From Pomphorhynchus laevis (lineage: Eukaryota; Acanthocephala; Palaeacanthocephala; Echinorhynchida; Pomphorhynchidae), in assembly GCA_012934845.2 (NCBI GenBank), contig WNNJ02001025.1, positions 1-64,000 of the forward strand: 64,000 nucleotides of DNA, read 5' to 3'. A program made the translations under genes and the position numbers. This document shows, one piece after another, positions 51,247 to 62,822 of the stretch (position 1 is the stretch's first letter; each line of letters starts with the position of its first letter). Below the pieces are notes generated by a model that saw only the letters and a program-made list of their open reading frames with translations, was not told where the DNA came from and ran no database searches.

Positions 51247-54200
51247 ATGAATACGAGCAAAGTAAGTAACAGTTGCGGAGCTTCAAAAGGAAACAAGTTT
51301 GGGACAATTGATACAACGAGTAAAGTGACTTTTAGACTATCAATAAAAGGCATTCTTTTGTAGATAATAAAGGTTTTGGTAAGAATTTAACTTCTAATTC
51401 TGTTGTTCCTGACAACAAGGTAAGTGTTTTGTCGTCTAATTGTACCGAGGGGTGGGAGTACTTCCCCCATCCAAAATTAAAAAATCTTCTACTCATTACT
51501 CTTTTGCAGCCTCCAGAGAGGCATAAACTGTTCAGTATTTTTTTGAGAAAATTTGTCTCTAACTACAATAATCGCATACTATTCAACGCAGTTAAATTTT
51601 CTAAGACGGAGATCAAAATCTCCTTTACCTCTGGAGAAACAGAATACTTGAATTTCTTCAGAGACAATCTCTCCCATCTAGGAAATATTCAATTTAAGCC
51701 GATTCAAGCATCTCTAAAAATCATAAACTTTCCTCCTTATTTAATGGAAAGCGACATGAATGTCCTGAAGACGACGTTTAGGCTCTCCTCAACTAGACCT
51801 GTCACTAGCAAGAGTGGTATGATGCTTCCCATAGCGTTTTGTACTACGTCATGTGATTATGGTGACGTTCTGGCCAACTCCGCCTTTAACCCTTTCCTAG
51901 GGTACAATCTTCGATTCACAGTCCTTAATTCATATGATTTAACTTACCCTCACTGTAATGTTTGTCACCAGTGGGGCATTGGGGGGGGTCGAGCTGTGCA
52001 AGACGAAAATTGTGGAGTCTGTTCTCTTGCTTCATGCGACAATTTGATTAAGGGATTATAATGCGAAGCTCCCCTATTGTTCTAATTGTAAAGGAGTGCA
52101 TCCTGCTTGGCCTCGGAAGTGCACCGTTTTTAAAAAATACAAAAGAGACTTCGTTTTTCCATAATCAATTTAAGTTAAACAGCCTTCTATAACCAACTCT
52201 GCTCCTGGCAAGATGTCTGACAAGGACATTCTCCAGATCATTGACTCTAATAAACGTTTTATATTAAATCAGATGAAGAACATGGTATCAGATCTTTTAA
52301 CATCACTATTTTTTTCTCCAGAGTATAAGCAAAAAAATGTTTCTGTTTCCAACGAATTCACTCCCCGACTTATTACTGCTCTATGAGAGGTGGTTGTTGA
52401 AACGCCACTGTAAGGAGCAGTCGCGACAACATCTTTACACCTCTCATGACTTGATTCGTTGGCGGATAGAAGAGGATACGCTGCTTCGAAGGAGATTTCT
52501 GTTTTGATCCAATCAGAGTGGCTTTCTTTCAGGCAGCTATCCAACACTTCCCCCGAATTGGTAATGAGAGTCTAACCGAATTTAATTCCTACTTCTCTTC
52601 GCCAGTTACCGAGATGCTTTCGACTACCTGCAAAGGTCGTGTTTACAGTCCCACTCCGACAAAACTCAAGAGCTTAGCGTATATGCTCCGTCTTACCAAT
52701 TTCTCTTCTTCTGCCAAGCAAGTTCTCTCGAAAGAATATTGGAGCACTAGATATAGGTTCCAACTGGGTAAGGATAGGGCAATCATAGCTTCCCTTAATC
52801 CAGCCTAGTCCCGCTTCTGGAAGATATTCAAGAAGGAGAAGTTTGTATGTTGGAATGATAGAGCATTGGGATGGATTGAAAAAAGTCTTGATAAGGTTTT
52901 GGAGGATTCACTATCCCTACATAATTATGGAGCCACTCAATCACCTCAACCAATTTCGCCCTGGGGATACTTCAGGGGTAGATACCTATCTGTCGCTGAT
53001 ATTCTTAACTCCTGAGGGCCTCTTCCGGGCACATCCAGATCCGTCGCTCCACTCTCTTCTCGTGTCTGTCAGCTTTTAACAGCCGAACAAAGAAGAGAAG
53101 TTACCGTCACAATGCTTTTATCCATTCCTTCTGATGTGGCCGGCATCATCATTAGTAGACATGTTTTTATTCCAAAGAAAAATCCGGTCTCTTGTCCTAA
53201 AGACCTGCGGACCATTTCGATTGAGAATTTACTTGTGTCGATTTACGAGTAAGCGCTTGCGCGTAAAATCCGCGATCATCTAAGTAGGCGAAACTTAATC
53301 CCACCAGAATTCCATGGGTTCGCCAAAGGTCGCTCGGACCATTCGGCTGTAGTTGAAGTGCAGCACTTTTGTCAGGAGAATAGTTATCAACTTGCTGTGG
53401 CTGTTTTCCTTGATTTTTCTGCTGCATTTGACCGCATCTCCATTCACTTTGTTATCTCTTCTCTCAGGTCCCTTGGGTTTCCTGCGAGACTTGTTAACAG
53501 GGTGGAGATACTGCTGTACATTAAGCGATTCTATTATGAAGACGACCATTATGCGCGTCAGTTCTACCATATTACGGGTATGCCTCAAGAATAACATCTT
53601 TCTATAATCTTATATCTTGCTGCTTCCATTGAGCTCTTTAAAATATTTAAACGCGAACAACGTCTAGTGGTATACGCTGATAATAATACGGCCCTGTTCT
53701 CTGGACGCAGATGCAAAGACGTAGTCGAGGACATCAGCCGTTTCTTTTTAAGATGAAAGGACCAGTTACCCAAGTCCAATCTTATTTTAAACTCCCTGAA
53801 ATCGCAGATGGTTGTCTTTTATGGCGCCACTGCAACAAAGCAAAAACTTAAGAGATTAGCACTCTCTGAAATCTCCTCCATTTTGACTAATCAACCACTC
53901 CCTGTATTCACGAGTCGAATAAAATACATGGGGTTCACCTTTACGGTGAACTGGCCGATGAAAGCTGACATGGATAGACTTAAACATAGTCTGAAGAGAG
54001 CTATGTGAGCTCTGAAACGGGCTTAGCATCTGCCATTGAATGGGAAAATCCAAGTGTGCCTCTGGGGTACTTGTGCTATCTCGGGATTAGTCTTCTTCTC
54101 TAGAGAACGTCCCCCAGAGCATAGACTAAGGTCTCTCAAGCCCTTCATCTCGAGATTACCGATTATAGTCCGTCTTGACTGGATTCTTCGGGCTGAAAGA

Positions 54201-54400
54201 CCCTGGGTGGTTCAGTCGGAAGGCAGAGTGTTGGATTGGCTGAAGGGCTTAGATCCCACTGGACCTGAGGCTATGAAGACGAATACTACGATCGATTGAT
54301 TAGAAGAAAATTTTTGACGTTGTTTTCTTCTTTTTTAATTGGCCGACATTTATTACCTTGCCTCTATTTATTAAGAAAATCTTTCTATTATTTTTATTAT
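51247..54400 (+). mobile_element. LINE copy 5, decayed
   Basis: ORF1 starts near 51247 and is readable at 51429-52061 (YFPHPKLKNLLLITLLQP, NPFLGYNLRFTV, YPHCNVCHQWG). The endonuclease N-terminus is missing: sequence jumps near 52345-52385 from ORF1 to the SHDLIRW region. The RT is in several frames, with FLDFSAAFDRI at 53409-53441, a damaged GVPQGS box and YADN in place of YADD near 53680. The end TAAGAAAATCTTTCTATTAT lies near 54380. Confidence 0.85.
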
Positions 54401-56100
54401 TATGATATCTTTTAGTTTATCACCTTTTGAGGAACTTTAAGATAATGATGGGGGTAAAGAAAGCCATAAAAATCGGAAAGTAAACTAATGAAAGCAGAAA
54501 TGAAACAGAGGAAACAATGTTTCATTTCCCTTGTGTTTCTATTATTACGTGATTCACTTTTTTACAGGTGTTTGTGACTTTTTATACGCACTAGCAGTAA
54601 GTAATATTGTATTAAAAATATTAAGATAATTATCATCACCATTACGATTACGAGGATGATTCTGTAATTTTAATGTAATCTATTGTTAACGAAGAAGGCA
54701 CAAATTAACTTGCTTTGCTGTACACTTGATTTTATTTCTTATTCTTTAAGTAGCAAAATGAATGGTGTGAAAATGTGTAAAACTATCGATAGAATATGTA
54801 GATATATGTACAAAATAGTGAATTTGATAATAGCAATAATACTACTGATATATAAGAATTGAGAAGAGAAAGCAACAATCGGTTTGTACAGCACAATACA
54901 CATACCGCAACGTACTGCTGTGCAAGACGAATAAAAGTTGTACATGCGATATTTATTTGACATATTTCTTAAGGTAAGATACACTCCCCTTTAAGGTTTT
55001 TTATGACGTGTCCGTGCTGAATACGCATATTCATCCTATCCCTTTCTTCGCTGCACCGTACGGCATTTCATGCATTGATTATGTAAACACCACATGAAAA
55101 CAACGCTACCTTGTGCCACAATTGTACCCAGTTCTCTCTTATCATTACAGACAAACAACCAAATCATAAGTGATGAATAAAGCTTCTTGGTATCTCACAA
55201 ACACACAATCCAAATTATAACAATAAGATTTTATTAATAAGTATCTTATAATTATGATTTACACTTTGATATTAGCCTTAAGAGCGAGAAGCGATCAGAG
55301 TTACAAGGTTGAGTGGTCGAAAGACGTAGGGCACCCGATAATGAAGTGGGTTCACTTCATTATTATGATTTAGATTGTTTGCTTTTGAGATACCTTCAAG
55401 CTTCCTTACTCAGCTCATAATTTGGTTGTTTGTCTGCAATGACGAGATAGAGTGCCATTTGCCATTGACACGATTTCTGATCTTGCCATCAGGGTATATA
55501 TCTCCATCTCTCTGTTTATATATCAACAAAGGGAAATATGATGCTCCTGCATAGTGCTGTGACAAGCTGTAATTTCCAAAATGAACAAAATAGATAATGT
55601 GCTAGCAGCAATCGTATTTTCCTTACGACGATGTTGTTGCACAATAACAAACCTCCCACATTCACTTACGCACAACAGAAATGGCAGCATATGCAACTTG
55701 TGATTTTTTCATAGATAATTACTTTGACTAACCACCACCAGTACATCATTCTTTGATAATTAATGTTACAGCATTTTTGTTTTACAATTTTTTCTACATC
55801 TTCTGCGAAACAAGTTCGAATTATAATAATGTATATATATAAATGGAGATGAAGCTATCGCGACAGCATCTGCGTTGTGTATTCTATATATTACTCGTAT
55901 TCTATTCTTAAGAAAAATACACCTGTGCGTAGGTGCATAAATATTCCAAGACTATTTTGATAAAGCTATTATTGCTTTTAACATTAATAATTAATTGCAA
56001 TGAACAACAATCACAATAGGAATACAGTTAATATTCGACAAAGTAACAAGTACGACATTCAAGTTCATTTTTCGAATTTAAATGTTTATATATAATTTAA
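54401..56100. other. Gene-free region
   Basis: No supported gene. Around 55130-55450 there is an imperfect inverted repeat around GTGGGTTCACTTC (ACAAACAACCAAAT / ATTTGGTTGTTTGT outer parts). Confidence 0.5.
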
Positions 56101-56600
56101 TAGTAAAATGGTTCACACTGTTCTCCCGGAGCCAATAAGCTTCAGTTTCATAATTGTAGATGTTGCCAAAAACCGGAGTTCGATTACAAGTAGAGCAGAC
56201 TTCCTTATCACTCCTAGACGAGCTGATGGTAGCCGGCAGCACTCATCAGTAGGGTTAACTACCATCAGTCGTTTCGGCTGCCTTGTGATATGTTAAGAAG
56301 GCATCTCCGAGAATTTGCTTACGTGGAAGCATAGGCATTACCTCTTTAAACTAACCATGTGCTTTCCGGATCATCCTAATTTTATTCGGCAGGAATTTTA
56401 CTTGCTGTCGTTGCTTGCTTTCTCACAGGATCCTATAGAGGATGCAGTTTAATAATTTGAGAATAGAATGGTTCACACTGTGCTTCGGGAGCCTAAGCTT
56501 CAGTTTTATAATCGTGAATGTCCCAAAAATCGAAGTTCGATTATACGCAGAGCAGACTTCTTTATCACTTCTCAGTAGGATACACTATCAACAGGATATG
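56101..56600 (-). repeat. Repeat family A, inverted unit plus degenerate partial
   Basis: One well-kept unit (56101-56445) and the start of a second, decayed unit (56455-56600) whose hammerhead region is deleted. Confidence 0.8.
56208..56282 (-). ncRNA. Permuted hammerhead-like core, family A copy M4
   Basis: GGCAGCC-GAAAC-GACTGATGGTAG, TTAACCCTA-CTGATGA, GCTGCC, CTACCATCAGCTCGTC, TAGGAGTGA. All boxes and stem III are perfect; one change in stem I. Confidence 0.7.
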
Positions 56601-56855
56601 ATGATCTGGATACATGTGGTTAGTTTAAAGAGGCTTTGCCCATGCTACCACGTTAGCGAATTCTCGAAATGCCTATTTAATATATCACAAGGCATCCGAA
56701 ACGACTGATGGCAGTTCACCCTACTGATGAGTGCTGCCGGCTACCATCAGCTCGTCTATGAGTGATAAGGAAGTCTGCTCTACTTGTAATCGAACTCCGG
56801 TTTTTGGCAACATCTACGATTGTGAAACTGAAGCTTATTAGCTATAGGATCACAG
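56601..56855 (+). repeat. Repeat family A, direct partial unit
   Basis: Faces the inverted units at 56101-56600, giving a small inverted pair. Confidence 0.75.
56691..56766 (+). ncRNA. Permuted hammerhead-like core, family A copy P8
   Basis: GGCATCC-GAAAC-GACTGATGGCAG, TTCACCCTA-CTGATGA-GT-GCTGCC, CTACCATCAGCTCGTC. Boxes intact, with one mismatch in each of stems II and III. Confidence 0.65.
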
Positions 56856-57790
56856 TGTACCACATCATACTACCAAATTTTGAAAATGTATTCTTGTAAA
56901 TTTTAAAAATGTATTCATTAGTTAATTTTTTTCGAAAAATCAGTTTGCTAAGATAGAAGAGGTTAGTAACTTTATTGCAAATGTTTTAACTAATTTGTTA
57001 AATTTTGATTATCTAACTTATAGAACAATTAAAATATATCAATTTACCTAATTGATACTAATCCTCAACTGCAGTTTAGTTTCTTATCGAATATATAATA
57101 CGAGTTTGATGAGGCACGCAGGACATGTAATCATCATTAAGGGACCATTTGCGATCATCCATGAAATCTAAAGAACCTGGACTGGGGAACACGGCTTTAT
57201 ACGCACATCATGGTAATTTGGAAAATAGAAGAAAATAAAATAGCCGTAATAGATTAATTAATAGATAATAGATTATTACTAATAGATTTCTGAAAATAGC
57301 CGTTTGAGAATATAGTTAGGCGTGTACGTCTTTGGCAGTTCAAGGCTCAAATAGGCTAAGAACCACTACTTAACATAAATCTTCATAAGCAAAAAACGAT
57401 CCAATTAAACACTAATTGCGCATTGTGTATAATTGTGAATACGCATAACGCATGACTCAAAAACATTTTTTATAGACAAGTTGAGAAAAACAAAATATCA
57501 TCTAATTTATTTAATTATATCAACATCTTGAAACGTTGTAAAGCAATGGCTTCTATTAGTGTATAGTTAAATCAGTTCAATCTAATTAATTTATCTTAAT
57601 TTTGATTTTGATTTTGCGTATTAGATATAAATAGATACGTTAAAAACAATATACAAGTCAATTTATTTAGTAAATTAAATATTGTGTTGTTGGTTTTAGA
57701 TATTTCTTATTAACCATGCATATTGTCGCAGTAGTTTGTATCAAGTTTGTGCGAGCCTGCCAATTGTAAAAAATAAATTGCTAATTTTTT
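56856..57790. other. AT-rich spacer
   Basis: Nothing recognised. Confidence 0.45.
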
Positions 57791-58195
57791 AATGTTCAAA
57801 GGCTGTTTTTAAAATTTTTTGTTCTGGCTTTGAAATTAATAAAGATATGTATACAGAACTTACTAAATTAAAGGATAACTAGAAAATAACAACTATTGAT
57901 AAAGCTAGCAATAACTTTGTCTTCATATGCAAAAAGCTTTATTATGATATACTAATGAAAGAGGTTAATTCTAATGAGTTAAATGTAAATTCAACATTTG
58001 AACGTAGTGAGTTGAGTTTTGAAACAATTATTACAAGTCACTGTTCTATAATGGATAAAAAGGGTATAAAGGTTGAATTAGATAATAAAACTATACCTAT
58101 ATTATATTGGAATCAAAAATTACATAAAAATCCAATCAAAACCTAGGTTCATATGTAGTGCGTTTAAATGTACATTAAAACCACTTTCTGTCTAT

Positions 58196-59197
58196 ATGAA
58201 TAAAATACTTAAAGTAATTAAAGCACATTTTAAAAAATATTGCAAGGTAATCGAAATTAATACTGGTATAAAACACTATTTCAGTATTAATTCTACAAAA
58301 GAATTTTTAGAACAGACAAAAGGAACAAATTTTCAAAATATAAATACATACGATTTTAGTACGCTTTATACAAATCTATATTTAGTAGATATTAAAGAGG
58401 CGTTAGTAAAATTAATTAACCTTATATTCGGAAAAAGATATACATATATATGTTATAATAATTATAATGCCTATCTAACAAAAATTAAACCATCAAATAA
58501 ATATAAATATATGGATAAAATTGAATTAATAGAATCCTTAAATATTTTGATCAATCAAAATTATTTAAAAGTAGGGACATCTATATTTAGACAAGTAAAA
58601 GATGTTCCAATCGGTGGTAATAGTAGCCCAATTATAGCTGACTTGTTTTTAAGCTTTATTGAATATGAATTTGTTCAGACCTCTGTAAAAACTAAATATA
58701 AACAATATAAATATATGAAATATATGTTTCGATACATTGATGATATATGTGTATTTAATTCTAATGATTTTTATTCAATTAGTGAGCAGATTTATCCAGA
58801 AAGCCTTATTCTTAACAAAACCAATATTAATGATAAAGAAGGTGTATATCTAGATATGAACATTAAATTAACATTAACTAAAACTACTATTAATTTATAT
58901 CGTAAAGATGACATATTTAAATTTACAAGAAACATATTTTTGCATGAGCATTCATGCATACCATATAATATAAAATATAATACATTAAATAATAAAATTT
59001 TAAGAATTGCAACAATATGTAATGATATTGGCTTTCTTCAAAATCATTTAAATAATTTAATAGATACATATTTTAAACTAGGTTACTATAAAAATAACAT
59101 CAAGCAGAAAATAGTAAAATATATAAATCAACACAATAATATAAAGAATAAATTTAAACTCTTAAGTGGCAAATTTTTATGGATGGATAATAAATAA
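58196..59197 (+). CDS. PLE-like reverse transcriptase (partial)
   Basis: A 333-codon open frame. YDFSTLYTNLYLVDIKEAL (about 50-70) is the palm with its first catalytic Asp. RQVKDVPIGGNSSPIIADLF (about 133-152) is the primer-grip-adjacent G-rich box. FRYIDDICVF (about 178-187) carries the YxDD catalytic pair. VYLDMNIKL and LYRKDDIFKFTRN follow. The stop after KFLWMDNK ends the protein at the RT thumb, with no Cys-rich linker or GIY-YIG nuclease. The true N-terminus lies upstream in broken frames, so this is a partial gene. A close fragment lies at 33565-33900. Confidence 0.7.
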   Translation: MNKILKVIKAHFKKYCKVIEINTGIKHYFSINSTKEFLEQTKGTNFQNINTYDFSTLYTNLYLVDIKEALVKLINLIFGKRYTYICYNNYNAYLTKIKPSNKYKYMDKIELIESLNILINQNYLKVGTSIFRQVKDVPIGGNSSPIIADLFLSFIEYEFVQTSVKTKYKQYKYMKYMFRYIDDICVFNSNDFYSISEQIYPESLILNKTNINDKEGVYLDMNIKLTLTKTTINLYRKDDIFKFTRNIFLHEHSCIPYNIKYNTLNNKILRIATICNDIGFLQNHLNNLIDTYFKLGYYKNNIKQKIVKYINQHNNIKNKFKLLSGKFLWMDNK

Positions 59198-59271
59198 TAT
59201 ACTTTGTATTAGAATAAGATACTAGATAGTTATTTCAGAGGAAATACATCATTAGCATGTATTTGGCCCTG

Positions 59272-59344
59272 CTGCTATGTTGGGTAGAGGAGTTAGGGGC
59301 CGAAACCTGATAGAATAGCAGTTCCGCCTGATGACCTCTAATTC
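59272..59344 (+). ncRNA. Permuted hammerhead-like core, family E copy 2
   Basis: Lies 75 bp after the RT stop. Order: CTGCTATGTTGGGTA, GAGGA-GTTAGGGG, CC, GAAA, CCTGATAGAATAGCAG, TTCCGC-CTGATGA, CCTCTAATTC. Stem II (GAGTTAGGGG:CCTCTAATTC) is 10 bp with two wobbles. Stem III has two 7-bp halves around a small bulge. Stem I is GAGGA:TCCGC with one mismatch (TCCTC in copy 3). GUA is the cleavage triplet. Confidence 0.6.
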
Positions 59345-59555
59345 TAATTCTGATACAACGTCTGTTATTTATTAGTCAATTCATAAAAATGACGTTTATT
59401 TTAAATTTCATTTTTTAACTTGATTTAAATTATAGAAAATCTAAAAACAATTATTAATTTTATTATTTAATTATTAAATTTTGATTTAGCATTATTATGT
59501 TTTGTTTATTTTATAATTATATTAAATACGTAGACTGAGTTAGCTGATTTAATTA

Positions 59556-61029
59556 TATGTAATGTTAAAAATTTCGACATTAAAGATTAAAAATTTACTA
59601 TTTGATATCCATTATAATGAAATACATGTTTTGCAGAACTTTGACATCTCATCCTACTTCATATTCAAGATTGAACTGCACTTTGCTTAGAATTCGTATT
59701 TGTGTAACATTGTAACTGCGTACACCAAAAATTATACCCCTGAAGGTAGCGTTTAAAAATACAGATTCATGAACACTAGTTAATATTTGAATAAATCTTA
59801 TAACTGAGATATAAATAGAGGTAAGCTGATTATAATTAAATTCAGTATTATTTAATTTTTTGCATTTCTTGAATAAGCTTTTATGAGTAATGTTTTATCA
59901 TTTAATTTGCTACAATTAATAGGGTGTATTTATAAAATAGCTAATAAATGACATTGCAGAAAGACATAAACTTTGAGCGCACTTATGTATGCGCAAAGCA
60001 ATGCACGTATTCAATGTACTTTGAATATATTACATTAATATCTCATTAGTTAAAAAATGATTTTGGTATTATTCTATAATTTAAAAGAATCTTGTATGAT
60101 TTTACTGATAATTTGACCAATGTATAATATACACACTGTGTTCTAATCTACCATGTTATTGGGTTTCCGTTCCTTTCTCTAATCTATCATATCAGTGTGG
60201 TTAAATAACTACGGAGATAAACTAAATATCGCTAAAATAAGTAAAGAATAAGAACGAAAAATAAAATAGTGTACGAATTTATCTGAAAAACAGATATACA
60301 CGTAAAATTGCTATTCCTGGAACACAAGTAAACACAGACGTTATTATCATAGAAATTATGGAATTCGTTTAATTTAATAAGTTATCATGAATAGAGCGAA
60401 ACTTGCAAATATACCTTACTGTTTGAAATATAATAAATTTTTAATTGAAACGTCTTTTCCATTTCATAAAGGAAATTATAAACACTTATCCTTTGGTTGA
60501 CTACTAATCCTTTACTGTTATTTCTGCTACTATTGCACATTGAAACCATACTCAATCCATATACTTGATATAATGTCACATGAGTTTCGAAAAAATTTTA
60601 AAATAAAAATATCTTAGTATTTTCGGTAGTCATTCAGTTTATAGTTTTTAGGTTCATTGTGTTAATACTATCATAAAACTAATGTAAATATATGAAAATC
60701 GTTCAATTTCCAATGATTATCCATTCAAAATAGACTTTTACGATTGTCCTAATAGGTTCAATATTAAATTACATAATGAGTAGTCTATCAAAATTTCATT
60801 AGTTAACTGACACGTTTACAACATAATCAGAGAAATGCGATAGCGAATCTTGTTGCCGGTAAATTGGAAATGACATTTCATAAATGTAGATATATTTTTT
60901 TTCTATGTTGATTCACTATAAATGAAAAAAATGATGTAACGGTTTATATTACATTCGTATAATAGTAAAGCAGGGTTTTTAAGTAGGTATAGTTACGTTT
61001 TCGCATGTTAATCATTAGTATACTTTGTT
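59556..61029. other. AT-rich region without a gene
   Basis: Nothing supported. Confidence 0.45.
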
Positions 61030-61275
61030 GTCAAATTGAATCGTGGTGTCTAATTTCTCAATTTGTAGCTATAATGATTGACACGGAAGAATTTTGAAGC
61101 GTACTCATCATTAGCGTAATTTGCAATCAAAACGCATAATGGGTGTTAATTTATCAATTGGGAGTTATTATGATTGACATAAAAGATTTTGGACCCGTGA
61201 TTACAATTAGCATAATTTACATCCAAATTGCATTGTAGGTGCCAATCTCTCAATCGTTAATCTTTATTATTGACA
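61030..61275 (+). repeat. Diverged tandem repeat, three units of about 85-95 bp
   Basis: Each unit has a T(C/T)TCAAT core followed by (A/T)TTATGATTGACA or similar (61050, 61150, 61240). Confidence 0.5.
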
Positions 61276-62059
61276 AATTATTTCGAAATGAATAGTCATT
61301 CGTTTGTAATTATTTTTTTATATTAACAGCGACTGATGTCGTGACAAGGATTTCTGAAAATACTGATAATTTACCGATTTCCTCTTTGCTTTAGATATTT
61401 TGCGATTCGTCCTTTCAATAGTTGACTTTAAGTAAGAGATTACAGGCATTAAATTACATTTTACATGTTTATTCACCTTAACTTTGTGCACACCCCTTAT
61501 ATAGTAAACGTTGGTGAATCAAATTTATGCACTTGCACATATTTATGAGTTGTTTGCAATGATGATACAGCTTTTATTGAGATTAACACTCAAAATTTAA
61601 AATATTATAAAGTTTCTTGTGCGATGTGAAAAGAAAAGCATTTATACAATTTCTAAACTTCCAAAATCAATCAAACATTAAATAAAAATATACAAATTAG
61701 AACTACAAATTAAAAATTTATACTGGAAAATTGACATTTTCATTTATTAATAAAAACTTTTATTTCTAATTTCGATCGGCTTGTTTGTTATTTTTTAAGT
61801 TGGACTTTTAAGCATTTTACTTTAGACCTGCATGTTCTAAGTTTGAACTCGAAAAAATCACTCACTACACTGTTTGATGCGATTGGATGAAAACATGATG
61901 CTCCTATACTTTGCTCTTATTGTAAGTGCAATTTCTCAAATTTCGAGTATTACAATCAATTTATAAATTTATGACTCATGGATGTTTATTAGTGTCATAA
62001 ATTAGAAATATTGATTAGACAATAATAATTACTTAAATTTTTTATCTAATTCCGTTGGA
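61276..62059. other. AT-rich spacer
   Basis: Nothing recognised. Confidence 0.45.
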
Positions 62060-62187
62060 TTCCATGAATTTATTGTGCCATGAATTTATTGTGCCATGAA
62101 TTTATTGTGCCATGAATTTATTGTGCCATGAATTTATTGTGCCATGAATTTATTGTGCCATGAATTTATTGTGCCATGAATTTATTG
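62060..62187 (+). repeat. 16-bp minisatellite, about 8 copies
   Basis: Unit GTGCCATGAATTTATT, nearly perfect. Confidence 0.9.
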
Positions 62188-62507
62188 CCGTCCTATTATG
62201 TTCAATTCTATGTTTACTTATATGAGACTAAGTGTTCCTTTTAAACATTTTATTTTTTTTTAAATATTGGTTACTGAATGAAGATGATTTATTGATTCAT
62301 GTGTCATGAATTTATTGCCGTCCTATCATATTCAATTCTATGTTTACTTATATGAGTCTAAGTGTTCCTTTTAAACATTTTATATTTTTTTAATATTGGC
62401 TACTGAATTAAGAAGATTTATTGATTCATGTGTCATGAATTTATTGCCGTCCTATCATATTCAATTCTATGTTTACTTATATGATACTAAGTGTTCCTTT
62501 TAAATAT

Positions 62508-62780
62508 CAAATCAGCTAACTGAGTCTACGTATTTAATATAATTATAAACTAAACAAAACATAATAACGCTAAATCAAAATTTAATAATTAAATAATAAA
62601 ATTAATAATTGTTTTTAGATTTTCTATAATTTAAATCAAGTTAAAAAAATGAAATTTAAAATAAACGTCATTTTTATGAATTGACTAATAAATAATAGAC
62701 GTTGTATCAGAATTAGAATTAGAGGTCATCAGGAGGAACTGCTATGCTATCAGGTTTAGGCCCTTACCCCCTCTATGTTA
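62508..62780 (-). repeat. Family E copy inside a tandem repeat
   Basis: Starts ATCAAATCAGCTAACTGAG as in 38840 and ends truncated near CCCCCTCTATG. Solo terminus of the PLE-like element. Confidence 0.8.
62716..62776 (-). ncRNA. Permuted hammerhead-like core, family E copy 3 (truncated)
   Basis: TTCCTC-CTGATGA-CCTCTAATTC and CCTGATAGCATAGCAG are kept. GAAAC has become TAAAC and the 16.x strand is cut off. Its TTCCTC shows the perfect stem I partner of GAGGA. Confidence 0.5.
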
Positions 62781-62822
62781 TATTTTTTTAAATACTGGTT
62801 ACTGAATGAAGAAGATTTTATT

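Larger units (their letters stand above)
57791..59555 (+). mobile_element. PLE-like element without GIY-YIG, with E terminus
   Basis: An AT-rich element whose protein resembles divergent Penelope-type RTs known from cnidarians and molluscs. N-terminal pieces lie at 57850-58146 (TTIDKASNNFVFICKKLYYD, PILYWNQKLHKNP). The RT ORF is 58196-59197. The terminus (family E) follows with a hammerhead-like core. The coding region is broken near 57890 and 58146. No GIY-YIG domain follows the RT. Confidence 0.7.
62188..62822 (+). repeat. About 127-bp tandem repeat interrupted by E
   Basis: Three units beginning GCCGTCCTAT(T/C)AT(G/A)TTCAATTC. The third is split by a family E copy at 62508-62780 and resumes with ATATTTTTTTAAATACTGG. 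Confidence 0.8.

Noticed and set aside
53353-53607. Additional ORFs overlapping LINE RT regions in other frames
   Set aside because: They are shadows of the real ORF2 frame; their sequences have no motif.
56155-56180. tRNA B-box-like GGAGTTCGATTAC in family A
   Set aside because: It lies on the strand opposite the ribozyme and no A box stands at the right distance; a tRNA-derived SINE is not supported for family A.
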